From assembly GCA_016215105.1 (NCBI GenBank), contig JACRLJ010000071.1:1-59755 (forward strand): 59,755 nucleotides of DNA. Direction: 5' to 3'. Numbering within the stretch: the stretch's first letter is position 1; every line of letters begins with the position of its first letter. The notes below the pieces were generated by a model. That model did not search any database and had not been told where the DNA came from. It saw only the letters and a program-made list of their open reading frames with translations. Source of the stretch: Candidatus Hydrogenedentota bacterium (GTDB taxonomy: Bacteria > Hydrogenedentota > Hydrogenedentia > Hydrogenedentales > SLHB01). The position numbers were made by a program, and so were the translations under genes. Of the stretch, positions 25,465 through 34,232 are shown in pieces.

Positions 25465-26238
25465 TCAATTCGATGGGCCGGGCGTACCGATTGCGTCGCG
25501 CAATTTCTTGGCGAGCTCCGCCCGGGCATCCGTAGCGCTGGGAATATAGGCATCAAGCAGGGCTATCGCTTCCTTGTCGCGGCCCAGATCATGCAAGATC
25601 GCCGCGGCGTGGTAGCTGCTGCGGTCTTTCGGGTCCAGACGCGCGCCTTCCAGAAACACCTCCAAGGCAATATCTCGTTGGCCAAGATCCATGTAGATCA
25701 TGCCCCGGTACCACAGCGCGTCTTCCAGCGGTCGGCCACCCTTCGGCCTCACCAGATCGAGCCATGCGTCTGTGGCGGCGAGGGCCTCGTCGAGATGTTT
25801 CGCTTGCCACAGCGACGCAGTCAACACGTAGTGCAATTTGGAGTCGGTATTGTCAAAGGCGATTGCCTCGCGCGCGTACTCGGAGGCCTCGGTGTACTGG
25901 TCGGTTTGCAGCAAGACCTCAGCAAGGCGTATCTGCGTCCAGTACTTCTGCCGTGGCTCGCTGAAACCCTTCTGTAACGCCAACTGGTACGCGCGAATGG
26001 CGTCATCCGTTTGCCCGGCTTCTTGCGCGGTGACGCCGCGCGCGGCGATCACCTCGCCAAGCTCGCCGCTCAGGCGATTCACAAATGGCCCGCCGTAGGT
26101 CGCGTAGGCGTACACACCGGCGACGAACAGCACAAAGAGTACGCCGGTTACGGCCAAGGCGCCAACGGCTACGCTATCTTCCGCGGACTCGTCTGGCGTC
26201 ATCTTGGACTGAACTGTTGGGTCAGTTTCTTGCTGCAT
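25465..26238 (-). CDS. membrane-anchored TPR protein
   Basis: The product is 257 aa. One membrane segment (about residues 25-47) is followed by four or five TPR motifs (AQEAGQTDDAIRAYQLALQ, RYLAEV-type pairs, GRPLEDALWYRGMIYMDLGQRDIALEVFLEGARLDP). TGGAG lies 5 bases before ATG 26238; an upstream in-frame GTG is less likely. It probably scaffolds the O-antigen ligase-like protein encoded next in the same operon. Confidence 0.7.
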   Translation of the reverse strand: MQQETDPTVQSKMTPDESAEDSVAVGALAVTGVLFVLFVAGVYAYATYGGPFVNRLSGELGEVIAARGVTAQEAGQTDDAIRAYQLALQKGFSEPRQKYWTQIRLAEVLLQTDQYTEASEYAREAIAFDNTDSKLHYVLTASLWQAKHLDEALAATDAWLDLVRPKGGRPLEDALWYRGMIYMDLGQRDIALEVFLEGARLDPKDRSSYHAAAILHDLGRDKEAIALLDAYIPSATDARAELAKKLRDAIGTPGPSN

Positions 26239-26440
26239 GCGCTCCACTTTACCACCCCTAGTCCGCGCGTGGCAACGTTTCGGTGAGCGTCGCGCAAATG
26301 GCGTTTTCGATTACGGCTGAGCCGCGTCAGGGCGCTTGCGCTCATTGAAGCCATTTCTGTCAACTGCTATGCTACCGCGAAAAACTGGGCGTCCGCCCGC
26401 TTCGAAAGTGGGTATGTCCGAGGGAACCGGGAGTAGTGTC

Positions 26441-27466
26441 TTGTCAAAATGCATTGTCATTGGGGGCGCGGGCTTTATCGGCTGCAATACCGTCCACCGG
26501 TTTATGCAACGCGGGTACGAGGTCGTGGCCGTGGATAACCTCAGCCGGACCGGTGGCGACGCTAACCTTGCATGGCTTCAGTCACAGGGGCCCTTGACGT
26601 TTGTTCGAGCCGACATTCGCGATGCGGGGGCGATGACGCGATTGCTCGACGAGCACGGTGACGCGGACACGGTGCTCCATCTGGCCGGTCAGGTTGCCGT
26701 GACGACGTCGGTACGGAATCCGCGCGAAGATTTCGAGATCAACGCGCTCGGCACGTTGAACATCCTCGAGGCGATTCGGCTTTCCGGGCGCAGGCCGTTG
26801 CTGATGTACGCGTCAACCAACAAAGTCTACGGGGGCATGGACGACGTCGCGATCGAAAAGCAGGCTTCGCGCTACGCGTACCGTGATTACCCGCTTGGCA
26901 TTGCGGAGACGGCTCCGCTTGATTTTCACTCGCCCTACGGCTGTTCTAAGGGCGCCGCCGACCAGTATATCCACGATTACCACCGCATCTATGGCCTGCC
27001 CACCGTCGTGTTCCGTCAGTCGTGCATCTACGGCTACCGTCAGTTTGGCGTCGAAGACCAGGGATGGGTGGCCTGGTTCGTTATTGCCGCTCTGCTCGGC
27101 CGCGACATCACCATCTGCGGAGACGGCAAGCAAGTTCGCGACGTGCTCTTCATCGACGATCTGACCGAGCTATACGCCGCCGCGGCGCAACAGCCGGGAA
27201 AAGTCGCGGGAAAAGTCTTCAACATCGGCGGCGGTCCCGCGTTCACCATGTCGGTGTGGGCCGAATTCGGCCCCCTGCTGGAAGAACAGATCGGCAAACG
27301 CATCCCCGTGACCTACGCTGACTGGCGGCCCGGCGATCAGCCGGTCTACATCAGCGACATTCGCAAAATCACCGCAGAACTCGGCTGGAAGCCTGCCACC
27401 TCCGTACGCGAGGGCGTAGCCAAACTCGTTGAATGGGTCCGCGTTAACAAGGGGTTGTTCGAGTAA
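26441..27466 (+). CDS. CDP-paratose 2-epimerase-like NAD-dependent SDR
   Basis: The 341-aa extended SDR has an NAD site GGAGFIGCNTV (about residues 8-18), catalytic YGCSK (S-Y-K triad, with STNKVYGG as the serine strand) and the family hallmarks HLAGQVAVTTSVRNPREDFE and GKQVRDVLFIDDL. These match tyvelose/CDP-paratose 2-epimerases, which invert C2 of a CDP-dideoxyhexose for O-antigen. I prefer the TTG at 26441 (GGGAG 7 bases upstream, giving MSKCIVIGGAG); an ATG at 26414 is the alternative. Other epimerase/dehydratase specificities remain possible. Confidence 0.75.
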   Translation: MSKCIVIGGAGFIGCNTVHRFMQRGYEVVAVDNLSRTGGDANLAWLQSQGPLTFVRADIRDAGAMTRLLDEHGDADTVLHLAGQVAVTTSVRNPREDFEINALGTLNILEAIRLSGRRPLLMYASTNKVYGGMDDVAIEKQASRYAYRDYPLGIAETAPLDFHSPYGCSKGAADQYIHDYHRIYGLPTVVFRQSCIYGYRQFGVEDQGWVAWFVIAALLGRDITICGDGKQVRDVLFIDDLTELYAAAAQQPGKVAGKVFNIGGGPAFTMSVWAEFGPLLEEQIGKRIPVTYADWRPGDQPVYISDIRKITAELGWKPATSVREGVAKLVEWVRVNKGLFE

Positions 27467-27482
27467 CGCCCGTTACAACCGA

Positions 27483-27500
27483 CGCCGCTTCATAGCGGCG
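27483..27500. terminator. short hairpin between convergent genes
   Basis: CGCCGC (27483-27488) and GCGGCG (27495-27500) flank a 6-base loop between the epimerase stop (27466) and the convergent lipoprotein stop (27540). No T tract follows, so it is only a candidate terminator. Confidence 0.35.
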
Positions 27501-27539
27501 CAGCTTCCCAAAATTCCGCGCCGGAGTGTCTATCGCGCG

Positions 27540-28700
27540 CTAGGGACTTGGGAGCAGTTCCATAATCGCGTCATCCACGAGCACCGGCCCATCGGCGTTG
27601 GATTGCCGCAAGAAAAGCAATTGAAATGACTTGGACGTGGGATCGGCGTCTTTGGGAACCGTGTCCTCGAGGACCAGTTCGGTCCATTGGCCGTTACCGG
27701 GGTGCTCAGTCTGAACGGCGTGTTCCTTTGCCGCCACCTTGCAGGCCAGTTTCATCACGACTGGCGTGGGACCAGACGGATCTTTGCGCGCCGCCTTCAC
27801 CATAACCCGAACCCGAATCGTCTTGCCGAGAAGCTCGGCCGCATCCGCGGCGCATGCGGCAAGATAACTATCTTTGCCTTCGACGGGCCTAATCTCCTTG
27901 GCCTTCGTTCCCTCGTAGGCGTCGCGAGATATTCCGATGGAGGGGTCGTTGTTGGGCCACCAGGTAGACACGTACCCCGTCGCATCCGCGTCCTCGAACG
28001 TTGCATGGGCAAGGTAGTTTTTCGGATCGAGTTGGTGCAACTCGCATTGGTCAAACCAGATGGCCGCGCTCGTGTTTGCGCCGGCGCCAGGCGTATAAGC
28101 CAAACTTATAACCAACTTCTTTGCGGAAGCCGGAACCGTGAAGCGCAGCGTCTGCAGGGACCACGCGTCAATCGTTCCGGTCACACCCTCGGAGCGCACG
28201 GGAAAGCCCTCGGCCTTGCCCTCGGGATCGCGGACCTCGATCCGGCCGCGGCCGCTCGCGTCTTTTGTCAAGACCATCGCGCGCACGAGGTAGGTCTTAC
28301 GGGGTATGACGGGTAGTTCCTCGACGGCCTCGAACGGCGCGTCCGCAGGCACACTGGCGCGAAGGCAGTGGCTTCCTTCGGTGTAGAACTCGTCCGACCG
28401 AGCCGCCGTTCCCCCTTCGGGAATACTCAACGCCCAGGCCACGGGGGCGCCTCCCAGCGCGGTCTCGAATCCACCGTTTTGGACTTGGTTGTCTCCCGAG
28501 ACAGGCTCGTTGACGCGTACGATAGGGAATGATGGCAACGCCACAATCCGGCCCGGGACGGGAGGCTGGGCGCTATCTTTTGGACTCGGTGAAGTGATCG
28601 ACGGCGCGGGTCCTGTGCACCCGCTCCACATTGACCCCAGAATTACCAGCGCTCCGATTGCGATGCGGCGGCCAAAGAACCGATAAGCCTTCAACTCCAT
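27540..28700 (-). CDS. lipoprotein with two carbohydrate-binding-like beta-sandwich domains
   Basis: The 386-aa product has a lipobox ending at Cys28 (GSMWSGC) and a Pro/Ser-rich linker. Two jelly-roll-like domains follow, at about 70-215 (NGGFETALGGAPVAWALSIPEGG) and about 225-385 (HATFEDADATGYVSTWWP). Both start with the N-G-x-F-E / A-T-F-E motif of CBM4/9-like modules, which bind glycans or cap enzymes. It is likely an outer-membrane surface protein. No catalytic domain is present. The start codon is uncertain. Confidence 0.65.
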   Translation of the reverse strand: MELKAYRFFGRRIAIGALVILGSMWSGCTGPAPSITSPSPKDSAQPPVPGRIVALPSFPIVRVNEPVSGDNQVQNGGFETALGGAPVAWALSIPEGGTAARSDEFYTEGSHCLRASVPADAPFEAVEELPVIPRKTYLVRAMVLTKDASGRGRIEVRDPEGKAEGFPVRSEGVTGTIDAWSLQTLRFTVPASAKKLVISLAYTPGAGANTSAAIWFDQCELHQLDPKNYLAHATFEDADATGYVSTWWPNNDPSIGISRDAYEGTKAKEIRPVEGKDSYLAACAADAAELLGKTIRVRVMVKAARKDPSGPTPVVMKLACKVAAKEHAVQTEHPGNGQWTELVLEDTVPKDADPTSKSFQLLFLRQSNADGPVLVDDAIMELLPSP

Positions 28701-28772
28701 TGCAGTCTGACTCCGCCGCCGGCGCTGAAGCTGTGGGACGGTACTGCCCGGCGGTAATCCCGAGGATTGTTT

Positions 28773-29534
28773 TCATTGGACAGCACGATCAGCGCCTCCG
28801 GCTCCGGCTCCAGGTCCCAAACGCCCGTCGCGTCGTTCATAGACATAAAAATCCGCGAATGTTCCCGAACTCGAATCCTCCTGATAGGGAAACGGATTGG
28901 GGATCTGTTCGGTCAGGACCCAGTCAGGAAGGTTGGCGTCGATCCATGCGGTGAAGCGGCGATGCCGCACGTGCGGAGCGCGTTCCCGGGGGTTCTCGTC
29001 GGTATCGCTCGAATAGACAATGACGAAGCGGCGGGCGGCGGCGAAAAGATGCCGCAAATGGTTCTCGAAGACTTCATCTTCGACCAAGTGATACACCACA
29101 TCCAGCGAAAGGGCGAGATCCGATCGAAGTGAGGGAAGATCGGCCTCGAAGGCGCTGGATTGGTAAAGGCGGAATTGCTTCGTTGAATCACCCGCAAAGC
29201 GGTTTTCGCAGAGCTTGAGGGCCGTGGGAGAAACGTCGAGTCCGATATAGCGCGGATAGCGCGCCAAACTGAGCTGGTTCCCGTCGCCGCAGCCAAACTC
29301 GATGACCGACTGGATGCTGTTCCGTTCCACAAACCCGTTAAGGATATCGGCCTTAAACTCGGCAAGTTTTCCGTACGACCCACAGCCGGAGGTATTTCCG
29401 GAATGGTACCGTGTTTCCCAGTAGTCCTTGGACCCGGGAAACAGTTGATTGTTCAGCCAGATCCAGACACGGCGGGCGGCGGGCCCGAGCACCGGGATAG
29501 CGCGTATCGCACGCTTAAGCTGTTTCACTTCCAT
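28773..29534 (-). CDS. class I SAM-dependent methyltransferase
   Basis: The product is 253 aa. Motif I, VIEFGCGDGNQLSLARY, and YIGLDVSPTALKLC (acidic loop binding the SAM ribose) lie at about 75-105, and LALSLDVVYHLVED at about 140-155. AAGGAG lies 6 bases before ATG 29534; upstream in-frame codons are rejected. It sits next to envelope glycan genes and may methylate a sugar, but the acceptor is unknown. Confidence 0.75.
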   Translation of the reverse strand: MEVKQLKRAIRAIPVLGPAARRVWIWLNNQLFPGSKDYWETRYHSGNTSGCGSYGKLAEFKADILNGFVERNSIQSVIEFGCGDGNQLSLARYPRYIGLDVSPTALKLCENRFAGDSTKQFRLYQSSAFEADLPSLRSDLALSLDVVYHLVEDEVFENHLRHLFAAARRFVIVYSSDTDENPRERAPHVRHRRFTAWIDANLPDWVLTEQIPNPFPYQEDSSSGTFADFYVYERRDGRLGPGAGAGGADRAVQ

Positions 29535-29877
29535 ACAACTCCTTTTCAGGACGCGTTCCCCCCTCTGTCCGGCGGTCTGCCCAAACGCTCCCGATCGAAG
29601 CGCCGGGAAATCCGCCTTGCGCGCAGAACCATACCCTCTACGATAGCCCAGCCGCAACCTCGGAGGCCATTGGCCCTGTCCTGTCGCCAGTAGTATCTAC
29701 GCGAACGACACTGAAATTGCTGACAACGGAGCGACCTCATGCAGTATTATCACATGCGTTCTTGCTGGAAGAGACAAACTCTACGAAGAATCAGACCTTA
29801 GAGGTCTAGAATGGATGTGGCGCCCGTCAGCGGCGTGGGGAAATGAAAGCGATTCAATTCACGGAGATACTTGTCCA
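29535..29877. other. intergenic region between divergent genes
   Basis: This 343-base gap separates the methyltransferase (minus strand) from the GH32/43-like gene (plus strand). I see no RNA gene. AT-rich TATTATCACATG near 29743 could be a promoter element but lacks a well-spaced partner. A GGAG (29863-29866) serves the plus-strand start. Confidence 0.4.
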
Positions 29878-31581
29878 ATGTTAATGCACTCTAGAGGCGC
29901 GGCCGGAAGGCCTCCGCATAGTGACACTCCGCACGAGCCAGCGCTGGTATTGAACAACTTACAGACGCTTTCTGGCGGCGCCGCGTCAAAAAACCGACTT
30001 CCTGGCCGGCTTCCTAGAGGAATGGCGGCGTTCGGCATAGTTGCGGCGCTTCTGCTGTCGCGTCCAAGTGTCGTTGTGGCGGAAGGAAATGCCGGAGGGG
30101 AAACCGGGGCTGAATTCCGCGTTTCCCTTGGGCAACGGCAACTGTTTCTGGATGATCACGGTATTGCGAAGGTCGAGAATCTCGAACGCGCGATGCATCC
30201 GCCGGTCAAGAGAGGCGCCGTCATCCGGCCCAGTTTTCCGGTCGAGACGTCGCTCCAAACGCGCAGCGCGCCGGCTTGGGACCCTGGCGAGAAGGTTTTC
30301 AAACTTTGGCTTATTGTCTCCCGGCCTGGCAACGGCAGCGGCACGGGTTACGTGGAGAGCGTGGACGGCCTCCACTGGACAAAGCCGGTCCTTCGCCAGA
30401 AGGAGGCGAACGGGTCGCTGGAGAACAACCTTGTTACCGTTGATCCAAAACGGGAGTGGCCCGCAAATGCGATGGAGAACGTGGTGCGCGATCCGGATGA
30501 CCCCGATCCGTCGCGCCGGTACAAGGGTCTGGGTCATTGCTTCGACCGCGAACCTATGGTGAGTCCCGACGGCGTCCATTGGAAGCTCCTGGACGTTCCG
30601 AAACTGCCTTCGAGCGACGAGTCAAACCTGAGCTACGACCCGCAGACCCGCATGTTTATTGCCATGCTGAAATGCGCCGGTCCTCACGGCCGATCGCACG
30701 CGCTTTCGACGAGCCAGGATTTTGAGCATTGGACCAAGCCGGAACTGACTCTTCATGCGGACGATCTCGACCAGGAGATTGCGCGGGAGAAGATCAAAGC
30801 CCGATTTGCCGACCGCTCACTGCAACAGCCCTCGTACAACATTCCGGAGTCATACAACGCCGACGTTTATAACATGGCTGTGTTCCGGTATGAAGGACTG
30901 TACATCGGGTTGCCGGCGATGTTTTACCAGACGGGCAAAGTCCCTAAGGACTGGCCGGGATTCGATGATCCGCGAATCCCGCCGGAGATGGTCAAGGCCT
31001 ATCGAGAGAGCGGGGACTGGAGCGGGTTTCACGAGGTGCAACTGGCGTGCAGCCGCGACCTGAGGAACTGGAAACGCCTGGGCGATCGCAAACCTTTCAT
31101 TGGCTGTTCGCCTTTGGGTGGTGGCGCATACGACCTCGCGTGCGTTCTGCCCCCGTCCTTTCCGGTTGTGCGGGATGACCAACTATGGTTTTACTACACG
31201 GGTGGAATGAACTACGGCCTGGTTCGGAACAAGGGTGTGGACAGCGACACGTTTGCGGTCTGCCTGGCAATACTCCGCCGGGACGGGTTCATTTCGCTCG
31301 ACGCTGACGAGAAGGAAGGCGCGCTCTTGACCGAACCGTTCACGATGCCCGGTGGCGCACTGTTCGTGAACGTGGATGCGAGCAATGGCGAGATTGCAGC
31401 GGAAGTATTGGACGACGAGGGAAAGGTCGTAGCGGTGTCTGCCCCATTGAAGGGAGATCAATTGCGTGGCGCGCTGAGGTGGCAAAGTGGTGACATCGCT
31501 GACGTGAAAGGAAGAGTGGTGAGCATTCGATTCAAACTTCGCAACGCTGCGTTCTACTCTTACTGGTTTGCCGAAAACTGA
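29878..31581 (+). CDS. exported GH32/43-like five-blade propeller protein
   Basis: The product is 567 aa. After a leader and hydrophobic signal (AAFGIVAALLLS, about 50-62) comes a beta-propeller fold like GH32/GH43/GH62: RQLFLDDHGIAKVENL, SAPAWDPGEKVFKLW, GTGYVESVDGLHWTKP, DPDPSRRYKGLG. A C-terminal beta-sandwich starts near 460 (EPFTMPGGALFVNVDASNG). It probably cleaves furanoside or pyranoside glycans outside the cell. The start is chosen for GGAG 11 bases before 29878, but residues about 5-43 are encoded by repeat B; a start at 30022 would exclude it. The acid/base pair is not firmly assigned. Confidence 0.65.
   Translation: MLMHSRGAAGRPPHSDTPHEPALVLNNLQTLSGGAASKNRLPGRLPRGMAAFGIVAALLLSRPSVVVAEGNAGGETGAEFRVSLGQRQLFLDDHGIAKVENLERAMHPPVKRGAVIRPSFPVETSLQTRSAPAWDPGEKVFKLWLIVSRPGNGSGTGYVESVDGLHWTKPVLRQKEANGSLENNLVTVDPKREWPANAMENVVRDPDDPDPSRRYKGLGHCFDREPMVSPDGVHWKLLDVPKLPSSDESNLSYDPQTRMFIAMLKCAGPHGRSHALSTSQDFEHWTKPELTLHADDLDQEIAREKIKARFADRSLQQPSYNIPESYNADVYNMAVFRYEGLYIGLPAMFYQTGKVPKDWPGFDDPRIPPEMVKAYRESGDWSGFHEVQLACSRDLRNWKRLGDRKPFIGCSPLGGGAYDLACVLPPSFPVVRDDQLWFYYTGGMNYGLVRNKGVDSDTFAVCLAILRRDGFISLDADEKEGALLTEPFTMPGGALFVNVDASNGEIAAEVLDDEGKVVAVSAPLKGDQLRGALRWQSGDIADVKGRVVSIRFKLRNAAFYSYWFAEN
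29891..30007 (+). repeat. 117-bp dispersed repeat, family B, copy 2
   Basis: It aligns without gaps to the reverse complement of 13704-13820, sharing CTAGAGGCGCGGCC, CAACTTACAGA and GCTTTCTGGC. The long inverted repeat is partly eroded here. It lies inside the 5' part of the GH32/43-like frame, so it may have been captured as coding sequence. Confidence 0.7.
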
Positions 31582-31631
31582 TCATCGAGTCGTCCACTTC
31601 CAAAACACTCAAGCCGAATCCTCGGGCGCTC

Positions 31632-31661
31632 CGACCGGCGGTTGAGGACAACCGCCCTCCC
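31632..31661 (-). repeat. dispersed hairpin repeat, family A (stem GGCGGTTG), inverted
   Basis: Read on the minus strand: GGGAGGGCGGTTG, loop TCCT, CAACCGCC. The perfect 8-bp stem is at 31637-31644 / 31649-31656. It lies 50 bases after the GH32/43-like stop, in the gap before the next gene. Confidence 0.75.
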
Positions 31662-31768
31662 GAGACCGCCTTCTCGTTTGGACTGGGGGTTTAGGTAATG
31701 TCCCATCGATCTGCTATGTTCACTCTCACGAGTTTGGCTGCGTCTGAAACTTGCGGGAGGGAGATCGG

Positions 31769-33907
31769 ATGAAAATGACACGCAGAAGAATCCTCCAATT
31801 GGGAATGGCTAGCGGACCCGCGGCGTCGGTGTTGGCGGGCGTGCTCGATGGCGCCTCGGCCCAGGCGCAACCCGCGGCCGGCGCGGTCGCGGCCTCTTCA
31901 GCGAAGGCGGCCGATGGGATTGAAAAGGCCTTTGTCTGTTTTCGCATCGGGGCGCCGCTTTGGCTGAATGAAGCGCGCTTTGGGGAACTCCTGGATCTAT
32001 TCGAGCGCCATCGCGGCGTAACCGACGAGATTACTTTGTTCACGTCGGAGACGCACCCGCCGCTGCCGCTCGCCGTGATACAGGAGCGCGCGCCTATTCT
32101 GAAAGCGCGGATGGCGGCGGCGCGGAACCGCGGCTACCACTCCGGCATCAACGTGCTGTCCACGCTGGGGCATCTCGACGAGAACCTGCCCAACTCGCTG
32201 TCCGCCCAGGTCTTCACGCCCATGATGGACGCCAGCGGCCGCGTGTGCGGCGGCTCCTTCTGTCCGAATAGTGAACATCTTCGTGCGTACGTCGCGCAGG
32301 TGTATGAGGCCATGGCGAAGGCGGGCCCCGATTACATTTGGATTGACGACGACGTTCGGCTGTGGGGACATGGACCTGTCAGCGCGGCCTGTTTCTGCGA
32401 CACGTGCGTGCAGCGCTTCAGCGCCAAGGCGGGCCGCTCCTTCACGCGGGAGAGTCTATGCGAGGCGCTGTCCGTGGGCCCGCGCGCGGACAAGCTGCGT
32501 TTGCGCCGCGAGTTTCTTCAGCACAACCGAGACACCGTCAGCGAGCTGTTCCGGCTTATCGAGAAGACGGTGCGCAGCGTGGCGCCCAGTCTGCCGTTGG
32601 GCTTTATGACCGGTGACCGTTTCTATGAAGGGTACGATTTCGATACGTGGGCCGAGGTCCTCGCGGGGCCTCAGCGCGCGCCGGTCCTGTGGCGGCCGGG
32701 TGGCGGCGCGTACCGGGACGAACGCCTGATCGACTTCACCGACAAGGCCCACGATATCGGGCGGCAGACCGCGCTGTTGCCGCCGTGGGTGCGTTGCATC
32801 GAATCCGAGGTCGAGAATTTTCCGTACCAGCGCTTGAAGAAGAGCGTTCACGCCACCGCACTCGAAGCGGCGGTGTATATTGCCTCCGGTTGCACCGGGA
32901 CCGCGTTCAACGTGATGTCCATGTACGACGAACCGCTCGATGCGTATGAACCCCTTGTGGCCGGTCTGGGCGCGGCGCGGCCGTTCCTGGACTTGCTGGC
33001 GCGAGCCCAGGGACGGGCGCCGTGCGTCGGGATCCACGCGGGCTGGGTGAAAGACTCCTACGCCGCGCAGAATCCCGACGGGCCGTGGTTTGGAGGGCCC
33101 GCCACGCCATCGCAGTGCAACGAGATCTGGGCCACTGGTTTGCCGGCTGCGTATAGCGCCGCGCAGGCGTGCGTCACCGCATGGTCCGGGGATCAGGTAC
33201 TGGCGTTCACGAAAGACGAGATCGGCGCGGCGCTTGCACACGGGGTGTACCTCGATGGGCCGGCCCTGACGCGCCTGAACGAACTCGGGTACGGCGAGCT
33301 GACCGGGTTCACGATTAGCGAGACGCGGGACGTCGACTGTATCGAGCAGTTGACCGATCATCCGCTGAATGGGGCTTTCGCCGGACGCCGCCGAGACGGA
33401 CGTCAGTCCTTTTGGAAGTGCCCCACGCACTGCTTCCGGCACACCGCTGACGGCGCACAGACCCTGGCCCGCGTTATTGACTACACTAGTCGCGAGACCT
33501 GGCCGTGTTGCCTCGGCGTATTCGAGAATCCCCGCGGCGGCCGGGTCTGCGTGGCGGGATACTACCCCTGGGACCAATTGCAGACGCAGAGCAAATCCAG
33601 CCAGATGAAGGCGATCATGCGGTGGCTGTCAAAGGACACGCTGCCCGCTTATGTTGGCTCGTACCATAGGGTCAACCTTTGGGTACGCCGGCTCAATGAG
33701 CAAGCTCTCGCTATCGCGTATCTCAATTCGTCCCTGGACCCGGCTCGGGATATCGAGATGCTCGTACACACCGAAAGCAGTGCCGTACTGGTCACCGACA
33801 TGCGCGGCGCGGAAACACAGGTCAAGTCGAGCGGCGCCGATGGGCCATACCGGCGCTTCGTCCTACCGAATGTGGCGCCGTGGGAAATGGCGCTCGCGGT
33901 GGTTTGA
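31769..33907 (+). CDS. Tat-exported putative glycan-active protein
   Basis: The product is 712 aa. The N-terminus MKMTRRRILQLG is a Tat-type signal (triple Arg before a hydrophobic stretch). The next 400 residues look like a TIM barrel (…GPDYIWIDDDVRLWG, APVLWRPGGGAYRDERL), with a Cys-rich insertion CFCDTCVQRF. The rest contains Ala/Gly-rich domains like the trimerisation and C-terminal parts of GH42-type enzymes (GVYLDGPALTRLNELGYG). A GGGAGGGAG site precedes ATG 31769. A glycoside hydrolase role is likely; substrate and catalytic residues are unassigned. Confidence 0.6.
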   Translation: MKMTRRRILQLGMASGPAASVLAGVLDGASAQAQPAAGAVAASSAKAADGIEKAFVCFRIGAPLWLNEARFGELLDLFERHRGVTDEITLFTSETHPPLPLAVIQERAPILKARMAAARNRGYHSGINVLSTLGHLDENLPNSLSAQVFTPMMDASGRVCGGSFCPNSEHLRAYVAQVYEAMAKAGPDYIWIDDDVRLWGHGPVSAACFCDTCVQRFSAKAGRSFTRESLCEALSVGPRADKLRLRREFLQHNRDTVSELFRLIEKTVRSVAPSLPLGFMTGDRFYEGYDFDTWAEVLAGPQRAPVLWRPGGGAYRDERLIDFTDKAHDIGRQTALLPPWVRCIESEVENFPYQRLKKSVHATALEAAVYIASGCTGTAFNVMSMYDEPLDAYEPLVAGLGAARPFLDLLARAQGRAPCVGIHAGWVKDSYAAQNPDGPWFGGPATPSQCNEIWATGLPAAYSAAQACVTAWSGDQVLAFTKDEIGAALAHGVYLDGPALTRLNELGYGELTGFTISETRDVDCIEQLTDHPLNGAFAGRRRDGRQSFWKCPTHCFRHTADGAQTLARVIDYTSRETWPCCLGVFENPRGGRVCVAGYYPWDQLQTQSKSSQMKAIMRWLSKDTLPAYVGSYHRVNLWVRRLNEQALAIAYLNSSLDPARDIEMLVHTESSAVLVTDMRGAETQVKSSGADGPYRRFVLPNVAPWEMALAVV

Positions 33908-34232
33908 ACTAAACATCACAGCGGAGCACAGGGGTATGCTGCGCCCCGCTGGGGCTGTCCGATTGGTTGCGCTTTGATCCGGGGGTTCCCTTCGGTCACC
34001 CCCGGCTACTCTCCTGGCATCCCTTCGGGATTCATCTCCTCGCACGTTACGCTAGCGCCCCTTCGGGAGTCATCTGTTGGAGTGTTCCCTGGCGTCCGTT
34101 CAGGACTTGGCGCTTGGGATCTCGTGTCCCATTCACCATTTGAAGAGTCGCCGCCACCGGGGAACTGAATTCGAAATCCTGGACATTGGCCAACGAATCT
34201 AACGTTGTAGCCGTAGTTGGCGCGTGCGCCTT
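33908..34232. other. intergenic region between convergent genes
   Basis: This 325-base gap is GC-rich and contains the perfect hairpin listed at 33979-34005. Further runs of CCCTTCGGGA-type short palindromes lie to about 34075. No gene is seen. Confidence 0.5.
33979..34005. terminator. GC-rich hairpin between convergent genes
   Basis: CCGGGGGT (33979-33986) pairs perfectly with ACCCCCGG (33998-34005) around an 11-base loop. It lies between convergent stops at 33907 and 34233 and could terminate either. There is no T tract. Confidence 0.4.
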
